Origin: Nonomuraea thailandensis
Lineage (GTDB): Bacteria > Actinomycetota > Actinomycetes > Streptosporangiales > Streptosporangiaceae
Length of the DNA stretch: 64,000 nt
Reading direction: 5' to 3'
NCBI RefSeq assembly: GCF_024172165.1
Contig: NZ_JAMZEB010000002.1
Location: forward strand, 5,353,501 to 5,417,500
Shown here: piece by piece, positions 18,404 to 25,181 of the stretch
Layout: each line of letters begins with the position of its first letter
Position numbering within the stretch: the stretch's first letter is position 1
Position numbers and translations under genes: made by a program
The notes under the pieces: generated by a model
Database searches by the model: none
What the model was told of the DNA's origin: nothing
What the model saw: only the letters and a program-made list of their open reading frames with translations

Positions 18404-19282
18404 ATGGCGGCACCCCCCGGCGAGCCCCGTCGCGTCGCCTACCTGTACCTGCTGCCCGCCTTCGCCGTCTACGCGCTGTTCCTGCTGTACCCGATCGGCC
18501 GGGCCGTGCAGATCTCCCTGTACGACTGGGACGGCCTGTCGCTCGGCACCTGGGCCGGCCTGGACAACTACGTGGCCATCGTCGCGGACGAGGGACTGCG
18601 GGCGGCGTTCGCGCACGCCCTGGTCCTCATCGTCTTCTACGCCGCCGGGCCGCTGGTCATCGGGCTGGCGCTGGCCGCGGTACTCAACCACGCCAAGGTG
18701 CGCGGGCTGGGCTTCTTCCGCACCGTCGTGTTCCTGCCGCAGGTCATCGCCATGGTGGTGGTGGCGGTGGCGTGGCGGCGCGTGTACGCCCCCGACGGCT
18801 CCCTCAACTCGCTGCTCGGCGCGCTCGGCCTGGACTCGCTGACCCGCGGCTGGCTGGGCGACTACACCTTCGCGCTGCCGGCGGTGGGGGTGGTCGGCAC
18901 GTGGTTCGAGACGGGGCTGGTGACGGTGCTGCTGCTGGCCGGGATGAGCCGCGTCCCCACGTCGCTCTACGAGGCGGCGCGGCTGGACGGGGCCGGGGCG
19001 GTCCGGGAGTTCTTCGCGGTCACGCTGCCGTCGGTGCGCGCGGAGATCGCGGTGGCGCTGACGCTGACGGTGATCGCCGCGCTGCGCACGTTCGACCTGG
19101 TGTACGTCACCACGCGCGGCGGCCCGGGCGAGTCCACCTCGGTGCCGTCGTACGAGGTCTACCACCGGGCCTTCGGGCTGGGACAGGTCGGCTCGGCGGC
19201 GGCGATCGGGGTCACGCTCACCGTGGTGATCTTCGTGATCTCGTTCGGGATCAACCGCTTCGCCGACAGGAGGATCTCGTGA
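18404..19282 (+). CDS. Sugar ABC transporter permease (MalF/UgpA type)
   Basis: The 292-residue protein has six predicted membrane helices, from YLYLLPAFAVYALFLLYPI to a last helix at GVTLTVVIFVISFGINRF. It carries the EAA loop EAARLDGAGAVREFFAVTLP that docks the ATPase. It follows the binding-protein stop by two bases. Its TGA overlaps the first of four GTG micro-ORF starts leading to the second permease, so coupling here is unusual. Confidence 0.9.
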   Translation: MAAPPGEPRRVAYLYLLPAFAVYALFLLYPIGRAVQISLYDWDGLSLGTWAGLDNYVAIVADEGLRAAFAHALVLIVFYAAGPLVIGLALAAVLNHAKVRGLGFFRTVVFLPQVIAMVVVAVAWRRVYAPDGSLNSLLGALGLDSLTRGWLGDYTFALPAVGVVGTWFETGLVTVLLLAGMSRVPTSLYEAARLDGAGAVREFFAVTLPSVRAEIAVALTLTVIAALRTFDLVYVTTRGGPGESTSVPSYEVYHRAFGLGQVGSAAAIGVTLTVVIFVISFGINRFADRRIS

Positions 19283-19419
19283 ACCGCGCCGCCCCTACGG
19301 GAGGGCTTCGGTGAACCCGCGCCGGACTCGCAGGAGTGCCACGTGAACCCGCGCCACACTCCCACATGCAGGAGGGCCACGTGAACCCGCGTCGTCGCGC
19401 GTCCGGGAGGGCGTGGTGA
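19279..19419 (+). other. Chain of four GTGA-linked micro-ORFs between two permease genes
   Basis: Four tiny frames follow one another, each opening with GTG in the overlap GTGA with the previous stop: 19279-19314 (11 codons), 19311-19346 (11), 19343-19384 (13) and 19381-19419 (12). The last stop overlaps the GTG 19416 of the second permease. Each unit starts GTGAAC, mostly GTGAACCCGCG, and ends with its own Shine-Dalgarno (GGGAGG, AGGAG or AGGAGG) before the next GTG. The units are imperfect 32-38-base tandem repeats. They look like repeated duplication of a coupled translation-initiation region; ribosomes could traverse it by repeated termination-reinitiation. Confidence 0.75.
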
Positions 19420-20216
19420 TCTCGCGCGGGGAGCGGGTGGCCAACTACGTCATCCTGTCGGTGTTCGCCGCCTTCGCCCTCTACCCGATCGTCGTGATCC
19501 TGTCGGCCGCGCTCGGCCCCGCCGACAGCGGCGGCACCGCCGGCCTGGCGAACTTCGCGGCCGCCTGGGAGATCGGCCGGTTCGGCTCCTACCTGCGCAC
19601 CAGCCTGGCCGTGTCGGTGTTCGTCGTGGTCGTCAGCGTGGTGCTGTCCGTCATGAGCGGGTACGCGTTCGGCACGATGCGCTTCCGCGGCCGGTCCCTG
19701 CTGTTCTACCTGTTCATGCTCGGGATCATGATGCCGAGCGAGGCCGTGGCGGTGCCGCTCTACTTCGACCTGCGCTCGCTCGGGCTGATCGACACGTTCT
19801 GGTCGATCTCGCTGCCGCAGGTGGCGCTGTCGGTGGCGTTCGGCACGTTCTGGATGCGGGCGTACTTCCTGGCCTCGAACCGGGCGATCGTCGAGGCGGC
19901 CCGCATCGACGGCGCGTCGAGCTGGCGCATCCTGTGGCAGGTCCTGCTGCCCGCGGCGCGGCCCGCGGTGGTCACGCTGACCGTGCTCGTGTTCATGTGG
20001 ACGTGGAACGAGTTCCTCATCCCGCTGATCATGGTGACCAGCGAGTCGCTGCGCACGGCGCCGCTGGGGCTGGCCTTCTTCCAGGGGCAGTACACCTCCG
20101 GGTTCACCCTGCTGGCGGCCGGTTCGGTCATCGTGGCCACGCCTGTCGTGATCTTCTACCTGTTCCTCCAGCGCCACTTCGTCCGCGGGCTGCTCCAGGG
20201 GGCGGTCCGCGAGTAA
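19416..20216 (+). CDS. Sugar ABC transporter permease (MalG/UgpE type)
   Basis: The 266-residue product has about six membrane helices and the EAA loop EAARIDGASSWRILWQVLLP, as in MalG-type permeases. GTG 19416 is preferred because GGGAGG lies five bases upstream and the codon overlaps the stop of the last micro-ORF. The N-terminus (ISRGERVANYVILSVFAAFALYPIVVIL) is shorter than usual before helix 1. It pairs with the preceding permease for import of the locus 1 sugar. Confidence 0.9.
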   Translation: MISRGERVANYVILSVFAAFALYPIVVILSAALGPADSGGTAGLANFAAAWEIGRFGSYLRTSLAVSVFVVVVSVVLSVMSGYAFGTMRFRGRSLLFYLFMLGIMMPSEAVAVPLYFDLRSLGLIDTFWSISLPQVALSVAFGTFWMRAYFLASNRAIVEAARIDGASSWRILWQVLLPAARPAVVTLTVLVFMWTWNEFLIPLIMVTSESLRTAPLGLAFFQGQYTSGFTLLAAGSVIVATPVVIFYLFLQRHFVRGLLQGAVRE

Positions 20217-20230
20217 CCCGGGAGGTTCCG

Positions 20231-23215
20231 ATGCACGTCAGCGCTCTCACCGGACCCGCGCCCAACGCCCGTTCCCGGCGCGGCCGGGCGGCGCCGGCCG
20301 TCGCGGCGGCGCTCGCCCTCGCGCTCGCACCCGCCGTGCCGGCGGCCGCGCTCACGCCCGTCGCCTCGGCGGCGCCCCCGGCCGGGGCCGCATCCGGGGT
20401 GTCCTCCGCCCGGACCGTGTCCGAACCCTCCACCCCCGGAGCCGCGTCTGGATCCGCCCCGTCCGGGGCCGCGGCGCCCGTGGACCTCGACGCGTTGTTC
20501 ATCGGCGCTCATCCCGACGACGAGGCGTTCACCCTGTCCACGCTCGGCCAGTGGAACGAGGACCACGACGTGCGCACCGGCGTCGTCACCGTCACCAGGG
20601 GCGAGGGCGGCGGGAACGCCGTCGGGCCCGAGGAGGGCCCGGCGCTCGGGCTGCTGCGCGAGGCCGAGGAGCGGACGGCGGTGGGGAAGGCGGGCGTGAG
20701 CGAGGTGTTCAACCTCGACGACGTCGACTTCTACTACACGGTCAGCGCCCCGCTGACCGACCAGGTGTGGGGCGGCGACACCCTGGAGAAGGTGGTACGG
20801 CTCATCCGCCTGACCCGTCCGGAGATCCTGCTCACCATGGACCCGGCGCCCACGCCGGGCAATCACGGCAACCACCAGGAGGCCGCCCGGCTGGCCATCG
20901 AGGCGTTCCACGCGGCGGCCGACCCCAAGGCGTTCCCCGGGCAGATCGGCGAGGAGGGCCTGCGCCCCTTCGCGCCGGCGCGCCTGCTCACCGGCGGCGC
21001 GCGCGGCACCTCGCAGACCGGCCCCGGCTGCGCTTCCACGTTCCGTCCCGCGAACGCGGCGCAGAACGTGTTCGGCGTGTGGAGCGGGCGTGCCTCGCCG
21101 AGCCGGGGCAGGACGTGGGCGGCCGTGGAGCGGGAGGCGCAGCGCGTGTACGCCTCCCAGGGCTGGGCCGGCTTCCCCGACGTGCCGTCCGATCCGGCCC
21201 AGCTCGGCTGCGACTTCTTCACGCAGGTGGACGCGCGGGTGCCGTTCCCGGAGCCGGGCACCCCGGCCGCCGCGGCCCCGACGGCCATCCTCGACGGGGC
21301 GCTGACCAGGGCGAGCGGCACCGCCCCGCTCGGGACCCTGCTCAGCCTGCGTACCAGCACCTTCGACGTGCGCCCCGGCACGCCGTTCACCGTGGAGGTA
21401 CCGGTGAAGGCGCCGCCTCGCGAGCCGCTCGGCCGCTCCTCGGTCACGCTGCGCGTCCCGGAGAGCTGGCAGGTCAGCACCGGCACCGCCGCCCCGCTCT
21501 CCGCGGCCGGCGGCGGCGCCTCGCCCACCCCGGACGGCCCCAGCCCCACCACCCCGGACAGCACCGCGGCCACCACACCGGACAGCTCCTCTGCCACCCC
21601 GAGCAGCACCTCCCCCGCCGCCCGAGGCGGCGTGGAGCTGGGCAGGCTGGCCGCCGGGCGGAGCGGCACGGCGGTGTTCAAGGTGACACCGCCGGCGCAG
21701 GCCGCCCTCGGCCGGGCGCGCATCGCGGCCACGCTCACCACGGAGCGGGGCGGCGGCTACACCGACCGGCAGGTGGAGGTCGTCCGCTCCGTACGAGCTG
21801 CCCAGCAGCCGCTCCCCCAGGTGGCCCAGTACGAGCAGTGGACCGCCAAGACGGGCGTGCCACAGCTGCGCGGCCTGGTCACCCCCGTCCTCACCCTCCC
21901 GTCGGGCGGCACCAGGCAGGTCGGCGTCGTGGTCACGAACGTCAGCGACGCGCCCGCCTCCGGCACCGTACGCGTGGACCTGCCACCGGGCTTCACGGCC
22001 GACCGCGCGCAGGCGTCGTACACCGGCCTGGCGGCGGGAGCGACGACCACGCTGCCGTTCACCGTCACCAACTCCGACCCCACCCTGAAGACCTCCAACG
22101 AGGGCGGCGACTACGCCTACACCATCACCACCACCGGCGCGGACGGCACCACCACCAGCCGCCCCGCCCTGGAGCTGGTCCCCGCCGCCACCGTGCCGCA
22201 GGCGTCCGCCGCTCCCGCCGTGGACGGCGCCGAGGCCGGCGGCGAGTACGGCGGCCCCGCCCTGGACATCTCCCGCCTCTGGGAGGGCACCGCGTGCTCC
22301 TCGGCGGCCGACTGTTCCGGCACGGCCAAGCTGACCTGGCACGACGACACGCTGTACGTGCTGGTGCACGTGCGGGACGACGTCCTCGGCACCCGGCTGG
22401 CGGCCTCCGACTGCAAGCGGCACTGGCGTACCGACTCGGTTGAGGTCACCCTCGACCCGCGCGGCACCTCCGAGAACACCTCCACCACCTTCAAGACCGC
22501 GGTGCTGCCGGCGACCGCCGAGGGCCCGCCCTGCCACCTGCGCGACGCCGACAACCGCCAGGGGCCCGGCGAGGAGACGGCCCCGGGGATGCGGGTGGCC
22601 TCGAAGGTCTCCGCCGGGGAGTACACGGTGGAGATGTCCATCCCCCTCGCGGTCCTGCCCGGCGCCGTCGACCCGGCGCACCTGGGCCTGAACATCCTGG
22701 TCTACGACTCCGACACCCAGGACAGAACCGGCCAGACCCGTATCGGCTGGTCGACGTGGGGCGGCGTACAGGGCGACCCGTACCGGTGGGGCGTCGCCAC
22801 CCTGCCCGGCTACCAGCCCCCGCCGGACCGCCCCACCACCCCGCCGGACCCGGTCATCCCGGACACGGCCCTGTCGAGCCTCGATTCGCCGCAGTCGCTG
22901 GAGCAGTCCGTACGGGTGCACGTCCCGCCCTCGGGCGCGGCGGCCCCGCCCGCGCAGACCGGCCGCGCCGTCTCGGCCACCGGAGGTCGCGACGCGGTGA
23001 AGGTGACCCTGCGCGCCGCCTCACGCGGTGAGGCCCACCTGTTCGTACGGGACGGCCGGGGCACCGCGGGCAGCCGCGTCATCACGATCTCCACCAGGGG
23101 CACCACGACCGTCACCGTCCCCCTGACCCGCGCACTGGACGCACGCCCGACGGTGGTGGCCGGCTGGCAGGCTCCAGGCGGCGCAACGGCCGCCTCGCAA
23201 GTGCCCGTGCGGTGA
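20231..23215 (+). CDS. Secreted multidomain PIG-L deacetylase with CBM9-like domain
   Basis: The 994-residue protein begins with a signal peptide (to about residue 43) and an Ala/Ser/Pro stretch. A PIG-L (LmbE) domain follows at about 85-320, with zinc ligands in IGAHPDDEAF (His94, Asp96, Asp97) and GNHGNHQEA. PIG-L enzymes remove acetyl from N-acetylglucosaminyl groups. After it come an Ig-like region interrupted by a Ser/Thr/Pro linker (about 435-460), a NEW3-like domain (about 540-655) and a CBM9-like sugar-binding domain (about 660-870, with CKRHWRTDSVEVTLDPRG). ATG 20231 follows GGGAGG. As the last gene of the ABC operon, it suggests that the substrate carries an N-acetylated sugar. Confidence 0.87.
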   Translation: MHVSALTGPAPNARSRRGRAAPAVAAALALALAPAVPAAALTPVASAAPPAGAASGVSSARTVSEPSTPGAASGSAPSGAAAPVDLDALFIGAHPDDEAFTLSTLGQWNEDHDVRTGVVTVTRGEGGGNAVGPEEGPALGLLREAEERTAVGKAGVSEVFNLDDVDFYYTVSAPLTDQVWGGDTLEKVVRLIRLTRPEILLTMDPAPTPGNHGNHQEAARLAIEAFHAAADPKAFPGQIGEEGLRPFAPARLLTGGARGTSQTGPGCASTFRPANAAQNVFGVWSGRASPSRGRTWAAVEREAQRVYASQGWAGFPDVPSDPAQLGCDFFTQVDARVPFPEPGTPAAAAPTAILDGALTRASGTAPLGTLLSLRTSTFDVRPGTPFTVEVPVKAPPREPLGRSSVTLRVPESWQVSTGTAAPLSAAGGGASPTPDGPSPTTPDSTAATTPDSSSATPSSTSPAARGGVELGRLAAGRSGTAVFKVTPPAQAALGRARIAATLTTERGGGYTDRQVEVVRSVRAAQQPLPQVAQYEQWTAKTGVPQLRGLVTPVLTLPSGGTRQVGVVVTNVSDAPASGTVRVDLPPGFTADRAQASYTGLAAGATTTLPFTVTNSDPTLKTSNEGGDYAYTITTTGADGTTTSRPALELVPAATVPQASAAPAVDGAEAGGEYGGPALDISRLWEGTACSSAADCSGTAKLTWHDDTLYVLVHVRDDVLGTRLAASDCKRHWRTDSVEVTLDPRGTSENTSTTFKTAVLPATAEGPPCHLRDADNRQGPGEETAPGMRVASKVSAGEYTVEMSIPLAVLPGAVDPAHLGLNILVYDSDTQDRTGQTRIGWSTWGGVQGDPYRWGVATLPGYQPPPDRPTTPPDPVIPDTALSSLDSPQSLEQSVRVHVPPSGAAAPPAQTGRAVSATGGRDAVKVTLRAASRGEAHLFVRDGRGTAGSRVITISTRGTTTVTVPLTRALDARPTVVAGWQAPGGATAASQVPVR

Positions 23216-23573
23216 GCTGGGGAGGGTAGGCGTGCAAGCCGTCGCCCCGCCCGGCACACGTGACCGGGTGGGGCGACCGCCCCTTGCGCGAACACGGGCG
23301 GTACAGCACGCGGGCCAGGGCGAGCGCAAAACCGGACGAGAGCAGCGCTGCACGCGGCGCGATGGCGGGCCCGTGCCCGGGACACGGGCAGTGCAGCACG
23401 CGGACCAGGGCGAGCGCAAAACCGGACGAGAGCAATGCAGCACGCTCGCGATGGCGGCCTCATGCCCAACGCGGAGAGCGCACCCGCGTTGACTGACACG
23501 AGCAGCAGCGCCACGGCATGTTCCCAGATCACAAGCAGCGCCGGGGTGCCTGGAAGGGCGCCGGAGGGTGCCG
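23216..23573. other. 358-bp non-coding stretch with a direct repeat
   Basis: Between the PIG-L gene and the convergent CAP gene I see no credible gene. Frames across it owe their length to GC content and contain the repeat noted separately. No obvious intrinsic terminator is present. Confidence 0.5.
23292..23457. repeat. Two direct copies of a ~77-bp element, 90-bp period
   Basis: The copies span 23292-23368 and 23382-23457 and differ by a handful of substitutions and one indel. The central part, from CCAGGGCGAGCGCAAAACCG into GACGAGAGCA, is identical. The copies flank a short GC-rich spacer. The function is unknown; a small RNA or repeated protein-binding site are possibilities. Confidence 0.85.
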
Positions 23574-24338
23574 TTATCGCTGGCAGCGTCCGAAGTCCAC
23601 CACGAACGTGCCCCCGCCGCTCGCCCCGGCCCCGGCCGGATCCGCCGCCCCTGCCGCCGCGCCGACGCCGACGTCCGCCAGGGTCGGGCTCAGGACGATC
23701 TGGCGGTGCCCGTACGTGCTGACGTGCACCCACCAGCGCACCGCGGCCCTCGGCGTGCCGGAGCCGCCCCACCCCGTGTACGTGGTCTCCGCGTACGCCC
23801 ACGACAGCGGGTTCGGGCAGTAGCCGGCGGCCGTGATGCGGCTGCCCGGGGTGGAGCCGGTCTGCGGGTTGGTGTGCGAGTTCGCGCCCGGCCGCCACCA
23901 CTTCAGCCGGGCGGCGGCGTCGGCGTGCGAGGCCGCCGCGGCGTCCAGGGCGCTGTTGCGGGTGAGCGGGCGGAGCCCGGCCCTGACCCGTTCGGCGTCG
24001 ATGAGGCAGAGCACCGCCTGGCGCACCATGGCGATGTTGCCGCTCTGCGGAGCCACGTCGTAGTACGCCGCCGCCACATCACATCCGATCCCCGCCCCGG
24101 ACGCATCCTGCACCGCACCACCCCCTGCGGCCGGAACCTGCACCGTGCCGCTGAGCGCCGGAACACCCGACACGGCTCCGCTCGCAGCGGCCGAGGCCCG
24201 CGCCGTACCGCTGAGCGCCGGGACTGCCGACGCGACGGCGCTGGCGGTGGCCGCGGCGGCGAGGAGGCGCAGGACGTGCCGGGCCCGGGTCTGGACGTGC
24301 CGGGCCCGGGTCTGGACGATGGGCGAAAGGTCACTCAT
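23574..24338 (-). CDS. Secreted CAP-domain (SCP/PR-1-like) protein
   Basis: The 254-residue protein has an N-terminal signal-like region (VLRLLAAAATASAVASAVPAL), then an Ala/Gly/Val linker, then a CAP domain from about residue 115: LIDAERVRAGLRPLTRNSALDAAAASHADAA, HTNPQTGSTPGSRITAAGY, and WAYAETTYTGWG. CAP proteins are extracellular with mixed roles, some binding lipids. The histidine in SHADAA is retained. DNA repeats mark the N-terminus: 21 bases twice (24273-24314) encode VQTRARH x2, and a segment with VPALSGT occurs twice. I start at ATG 24338, directly after a stable hairpin. Confidence 0.85.
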   Translation of the reverse strand: MSDLSPIVQTRARHVQTRARHVLRLLAAAATASAVASAVPALSGTARASAAASGAVSGVPALSGTVQVPAAGGGAVQDASGAGIGCDVAAAYYDVAPQSGNIAMVRQAVLCLIDAERVRAGLRPLTRNSALDAAAASHADAAARLKWWRPGANSHTNPQTGSTPGSRITAAGYCPNPLSWAYAETTYTGWGGSGTPRAAVRWWVHVSTYGHRQIVLSPTLADVGVGAAAGAADPAGAGASGGGTFVVDFGRCQR

Positions 24339-24363
24339 GAGGACCCCTTCTGATTGGGTCCTC
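24339..24363 (-). promoter_or_regulatory. Perfect hairpin abutting the CAP gene start codon
   Basis: On the mRNA strand GAGGACCC (24363-24356) pairs with GGGTCCTC (24346-24339) around a nine-base loop. The 3' arm ends at the base before the ATG, and the AAGGGG Shine-Dalgarno spans the loop and 3' arm. It could restrict translation initiation or, as DNA, be a repressor site. Confidence 0.55.
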
Positions 24364-24457
24364 CAGTGATAAGGCCGGGCCTGGGCCGCGGGCATGAGTA
24401 GCCCTTACTCAAACAGGGGCCGGTCGAAGGCGGACGACCGCCCTCGTGCGCCCGCCA

Positions 24458-24739
24458 TCAGGAGATCCGGCACCCGTTCCCCGACAGGGTGCCGTTCCAC
24501 GGGAAGACGTGATCGCACACGTAGGTGCCCGCCGCGGCGCCGAGCCGGATGATGACGGTCACGTCGGCGTACCCGGCCCCGCTGCACCCCCAGCCGGTCA
24601 GCGTGTACGCGCCCCCCGCCGGGCTGCGTTCCCCGGAGAAGCACTCGTGGGAGCCGTCCGCCCGAGCCGGGGCGGACAGCGCGGATAAGGTCAGAACGGC
24701 GATCCCCGCCGCGCGGGCGGCCCGTCGTCGGAAGGTCAT
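24458..24739 (-). CDS. Small secreted cysteine-containing protein
   Basis: The 93-residue product has a signal peptide (AAGIAVLTLSALSAPARA, cleavage after ARA) and a mature part of about 65 residues with four cysteines, in HECFSGER, WGCSGAGY, YVCDHV and NGCRIS, which could form two disulfides. It is Gly- and aromatic-rich and predicted to be beta-structured. I do not recognise the family. It has no Shine-Dalgarno but a TACGGT box six bases before the ATG. It is co-directional with the CAP gene 119 bases downstream. Confidence 0.65.
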   Translation of the reverse strand: MTFRRRAARAAGIAVLTLSALSAPARADGSHECFSGERSPAGGAYTLTGWGCSGAGYADVTVIIRLGAAAGTYVCDHVFPWNGTLSGNGCRIS

Positions 24740-24745
24740 GCCCTG

Positions 24746-24751
24746 ACCGTA
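24746..24751 (-). promoter_or_regulatory. Putative -10 box of the small secreted protein gene
   Basis: TACGGT on the minus strand ends six bases before the ATG, consistent with leaderless transcription. Confidence 0.45.
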
Positions 24752-24806
24752 GAAGCCGCCGCCGGGGGCACCCAGATGTGATTCGTCACCTCCGTGTATG
24801 CGTTCC

Positions 24807-25091
24807 TCACTGCCGGCTGTTGAGCCGGTACGCGCAGATCAGGGCGACCAGGACGACGGCGCACACCGCGATGGTGAACGCGTCCATCGAGATCGTCGCC
24901 GCGGCCATGCACACCGCCCCGGCGGCGACGGACAGCACGACCACCAGAGTGTTCCTGCTGATGCGGGGTCTGTCGGGCTCGGGTGCCGGATACACCGCCG
25001 CGAGCGGAAGCGGCTTCCATGAGGTGCCGCATTCCGGGCACTGCCAGGGGCTGTGGCTCATGGAGCCGGGGCGCATGCACTGGTGGTCCAC
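24807..25091 (-). CDS. Small membrane protein with zinc-ribbon-like N-terminus
   Basis: The 94-residue product has Cys5 in HQCMRPGSM and the knuckle WQCPECGTSW, then two hydrophobic helices (TLVVVLSVAAGAVCMAAATI and FTIAVCAVVLVALICAY). This layout is shared by many small actinomycete membrane proteins of unknown role. GGAGG lies upstream of GTG 25091. The N-terminus has three well-placed cysteines rather than four, so metal binding is uncertain. Confidence 0.6.
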   Translation of the reverse strand: MDHQCMRPGSMSHSPWQCPECGTSWKPLPLAAVYPAPEPDRPRISRNTLVVVLSVAAGAVCMAAATISMDAFTIAVCAVVLVALICAYRLNSRQ

Positions 25092-25181
25092 TCGGCGCTT
25101 CCTCCGGGGTCTCGTCGCTGCCGGGGCCGCGCGTGCGCGGCGCCCACGCCCGTACGGTAGAGCATCGGAGCGACAGGACGA

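Noticed and set aside
20156..22921. 921-codon open frame antisense to the PIG-L gene
   Set aside because: Composition is typical of GC-rich shadows and there is no start context; the plus strand carries the zinc motif and domains.
22810..23901. Minus-strand frame across the gap at 23.2-23.6 kb
   Set aside because: It overlaps both the PIG-L and CAP genes, and its central part is the DNA direct repeat; there is no start signal or domain.
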